Notes under the pieces: model-generated
What the model saw: the letters and a program-made list of their open reading frames with translations, nothing else
What the model was told of the DNA's origin: nothing
Database searches by the model: none
Shown here: positions 62,354 through 64,000 of the stretch, in pieces
Layout of the letters: every line of letters begins with the position of its first letter
Numbering within the stretch: the stretch's first letter is position 1
Made by a program: the position numbers and the translations under genes
Assembly: GCA_937960785.1 (NCBI GenBank)
Contig: CALGOZ010000030.1
Location: forward strand, 5,915-69,914
Direction: 5' to 3'
DNA: 64,000 bases
Source: an uncultured Pseudogracilibacillus sp.
GTDB taxonomy: Bacteria; Bacillota; Bacilli; Bacillales; Amphibacillaceae

Positions 62354-63442
62354 GTGGAACAATTGCGCTTAGATTTGCAATTTTTCGCAGGGGAAAAAAC
62401 TGAAAAAGCGACACCAAAGAAACGAGAAGATGAGCGTAAAAAGGGTAGAGTAGCTAAAAGCCAGGATGTAAATACAGCCTTAATATTGCTATTTTCTTTT
62501 ATCATCTTAGGTGCTTTTGGTTCTTTTATGGCCGATCATATGAAAAGTATGTATACGAATGTTTTTACAACGTACATACATTGGGAAGTAACGACAGAAT
62601 CAGTGCAACGAGTGTTCAGAGAATTACTCTCAACTTTCTTCTATATTATCGGGCCGATTATGTTAGTAGCCTTTGTCATTTCGATCGCTGCGAACTTATT
62701 ACAAGTTGGCTTTTTATTTACGACAGAACCGTTAAAGTTCGATTTGAAAAAGATTGATCCGATTCAGGGAGCAAAACGGATATTTTCTATTCGTGCTCTT
62801 GTTGAGTTGTTAAAGTCCTTTTTAAAAATTACATTTATCGGAACAATTACGTTCACAGTCATTTGGCTTTTTAAAGATGACATTTTAATGCTTGCCTTTA
62901 AAAAGCCTGAATCAGCCGTTGCCTTTTTTGGTCAAGTGACGATTATAATGGGCGTAGCAGCAACGATTGCATTGATCTTCCTTGCGATACTCGATTATTT
63001 ATATCAAAGATATGACTATGAAAAAAACATTCGAATGTCAAAGCAAGATATTAAAGATGAACATAAGAATATTGAGGGAGATCCGTTAATTAAGTCAAAG
63101 ATTCGTGAACAGCAACGTCAAATTGCAATGCGCAGAATGATGGAGGAAATTCCTCAAGCTGATGTCGTTATTACAAACCCGACCCATTATGCCGTTGCAA
63201 TTAAATATGATGAATCTGTTGCTGATGCACCGATAGTTGTAGCAAAAGGTAAAGATAATATAGCGCTAAAAATTATCGATCAAGCAAAAAAGCACGGTGT
63301 AGCGACTTTAGAAAATAAACCTTTAGCTCGGGCCCTGTATCGCGATGTAGAAATCGACGAGCCGATACCGGAACAGTTTTTCCAGGCTGTAGCTGAAGTG
63401 TTAGCCTACGTCTATGCATTAGAAAACCGCACAGTTGTATAA
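62354..63442 (+). CDS. flhB: flagellar export switch protein FlhB
   Basis: Export-gate protein whose cytoplasmic tail cleaves itself to switch substrate specificity. The 362 residues begin MEQLRLDLQFFAGEKTEKATPKKR, then four membrane helices and the tail with the autocleavage motif N275-P-T-H in VVITNPTHYAVAIKYD. The end IPEQFFQAVAEVLAYVY is shared with the small protein at 32136-32408. The open frame extends to GTG 62345 inside GGAGGTG; GTG 62354 is preferred. Confidence 0.96.
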   Translation: MEQLRLDLQFFAGEKTEKATPKKREDERKKGRVAKSQDVNTALILLFSFIILGAFGSFMADHMKSMYTNVFTTYIHWEVTTESVQRVFRELLSTFFYIIGPIMLVAFVISIAANLLQVGFLFTTEPLKFDLKKIDPIQGAKRIFSIRALVELLKSFLKITFIGTITFTVIWLFKDDILMLAFKKPESAVAFFGQVTIIMGVAATIALIFLAILDYLYQRYDYEKNIRMSKQDIKDEHKNIEGDPLIKSKIREQQRQIAMRRMMEEIPQADVVITNPTHYAVAIKYDESVADAPIVVAKGKDNIALKIIDQAKKHGVATLENKPLARALYRDVEIDEPIPEQFFQAVAEVLAYVYALENRTVV

Positions 63443-63488
63443 CGAATATTAATGTTGAAATCAATTGATTTAAGTTAGGGGAAGAACA

Positions 63489-64000
63489 ATGAAGCTTCGT
63501 GATTTATCTGTATTATTAGGTGTTATACTTATTATCATTATGTTAATCATCCCTTTACCAGGATGGTTATTAAGTGTACTTATTTTAGTAAATATATCTT
63601 TAGCCTTACTCGTTATTTTAGTATCGATGAATACACAAGAGGCTTTACAATTTTCTATTTTCCCTTCTTTATTGCTCTTATTAACATTATTTCGTTTAGG
63701 TCTTAACGTTTCAACTACACGATCTATTTTATCGAAAGCCGATGCAGGAGGAGTAGTCGATACGTTCGGTTCCTTCGTAATCGGAAACAACCCCTTAGTC
63801 GGTTTTGTCGTTTTCGTTATTTTAGTAATTATTCAGTTTATCGTTATTACAAAAGGTGCAGAGCGTGTAGCTGAAGTATCCGCTCGTTTTACTCTCGATG
63901 CGATGCCGGGAAAACAGATGAGTATCGATGCGGATTTGAATGCAGGTTTAATATCTGAACAAGAGGCACGAGAAAGAAGACAAAAAGTAGAAGATGAAGC
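63489..64000 (+). CDS. flhA: flagellar export protein FlhA, 3'-truncated by the window edge
   Basis: The frame runs open from ATG 63489 to the end of the window (170 codons visible of about 680). The N-terminal membrane part shows the first hydrophobic helices, ALLVILVSMNTQEALQFS, LLLLLTLFRLGLNVSTTRSIL (key residues LFRLGLNVSTTR), GNNPLVGFVVF and the conserved cytoplasmic FHIPEP-type loop ITKGAERVAEVSARFTLDAMPGKQMSIDADLNAG (key residues only). A GGGGAAGAAC region precedes the ATG. Confidence 0.96.
   Translation, partial: MKLRDLSVLLGVILIIIMLIIPLPGWLLSVLILVNISLALLVILVSMNTQEALQFSIFPSLLLLLTLFRLGLNVSTTRSILSKADAGGVVDTFGSFVIGNNPLVGFVVFVILVIIQFIVITKGAERVAEVSARFTLDAMPGKQMSIDADLNAGLISEQEARERRQKVEDE

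Noticed and set aside
1..64000. CRISPR arrays, tandem repeats, restriction-modification or phage-defence systems
   Set aside because: No spaced direct repeats and no such gene families were seen; the window is core chromosome apart from the B12 island.

Overview
The window is a 64 kb stretch of a low-GC Firmicute chromosome. Gene content and order match the Bacillaceae core block that in Bacillus subtilis runs from gmk to flhA. A 26-codon spoVM gene and a complete-looking fla/che operon point to an endospore-forming, motile rod. No rRNA, tRNA, CRISPR array, IS element or prophage was seen. Almost all genes lie on the + strand; exceptions are rpmB, a DUF1128 gene, cbiZ and a broken btuF.

Layout. 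1-4.3 kb: gmk (5' cut), rpoZ, coaBC, priA. 4.3-9.9 kb: fmt, the PrpC/PrkC phosphatase-kinase pair, rsgA, rpe, spoVM. 10-14.3 kb: rpmB (-), fakA-like yloV, recG. 14.3-18.7 kb: fatty-acid cluster fapR-plsX-fabD-fabG-acpP, then rnc. 18.7-25.4 kb: DUF1128 (-), smc, ftsY, ylxM, ffh. 25.4-30.3 kb: rpsP, khpA, rimM, trmD, rplS, lepB, rbgA, rnhB. 30.3-37.8 kb: a FliK-like/FlhB-tail-like pair, sucC-sucD, dprA, topA. 37.9-42.4 kb: a cobalamin-salvage island (histidine phosphatase, cbiB, cobD, convergent cbiZ, a btuF pseudogene and a degenerate cobalamin riboswitch). 42.5-46.3 kb: xerC, hslV, hslU, codY. 46.3-64 kb: flagellar operon flgB to flhA (3' cut).

Compared with the B. subtilis order, several genes are absent from their usual places: def, rsmB and rlmN (around fmt), thiN, yloU, sdaAB/sdaAA, ylqD and trmFO. 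The B12 island sits where trmFO is expected. Whether these genes lie elsewhere cannot be seen from this window.

The most unusual part is the B12 locus. The substrate-binding gene btuF has lost its start codon and carries an in-frame stop and a frameshift. The cobalamin riboswitch upstream of it is still recognisable, but its B12 box differs from consensus by transitions only. The remodelling genes cbiZ, cbiB and cobD look intact. This reads as an uptake system under decay beside retained salvage enzymes. Other points to check are an HslV without the N-terminal serine seen in B. subtilis, an RbgA with an altered G4 motif, a fliK whose Shine-Dalgarno points to a non-standard start codon, a hairpin with the ribosome-binding site in its loop before swrD, and a fla/che promoter region with sigma-A-like but no sigma-D-like promoters.
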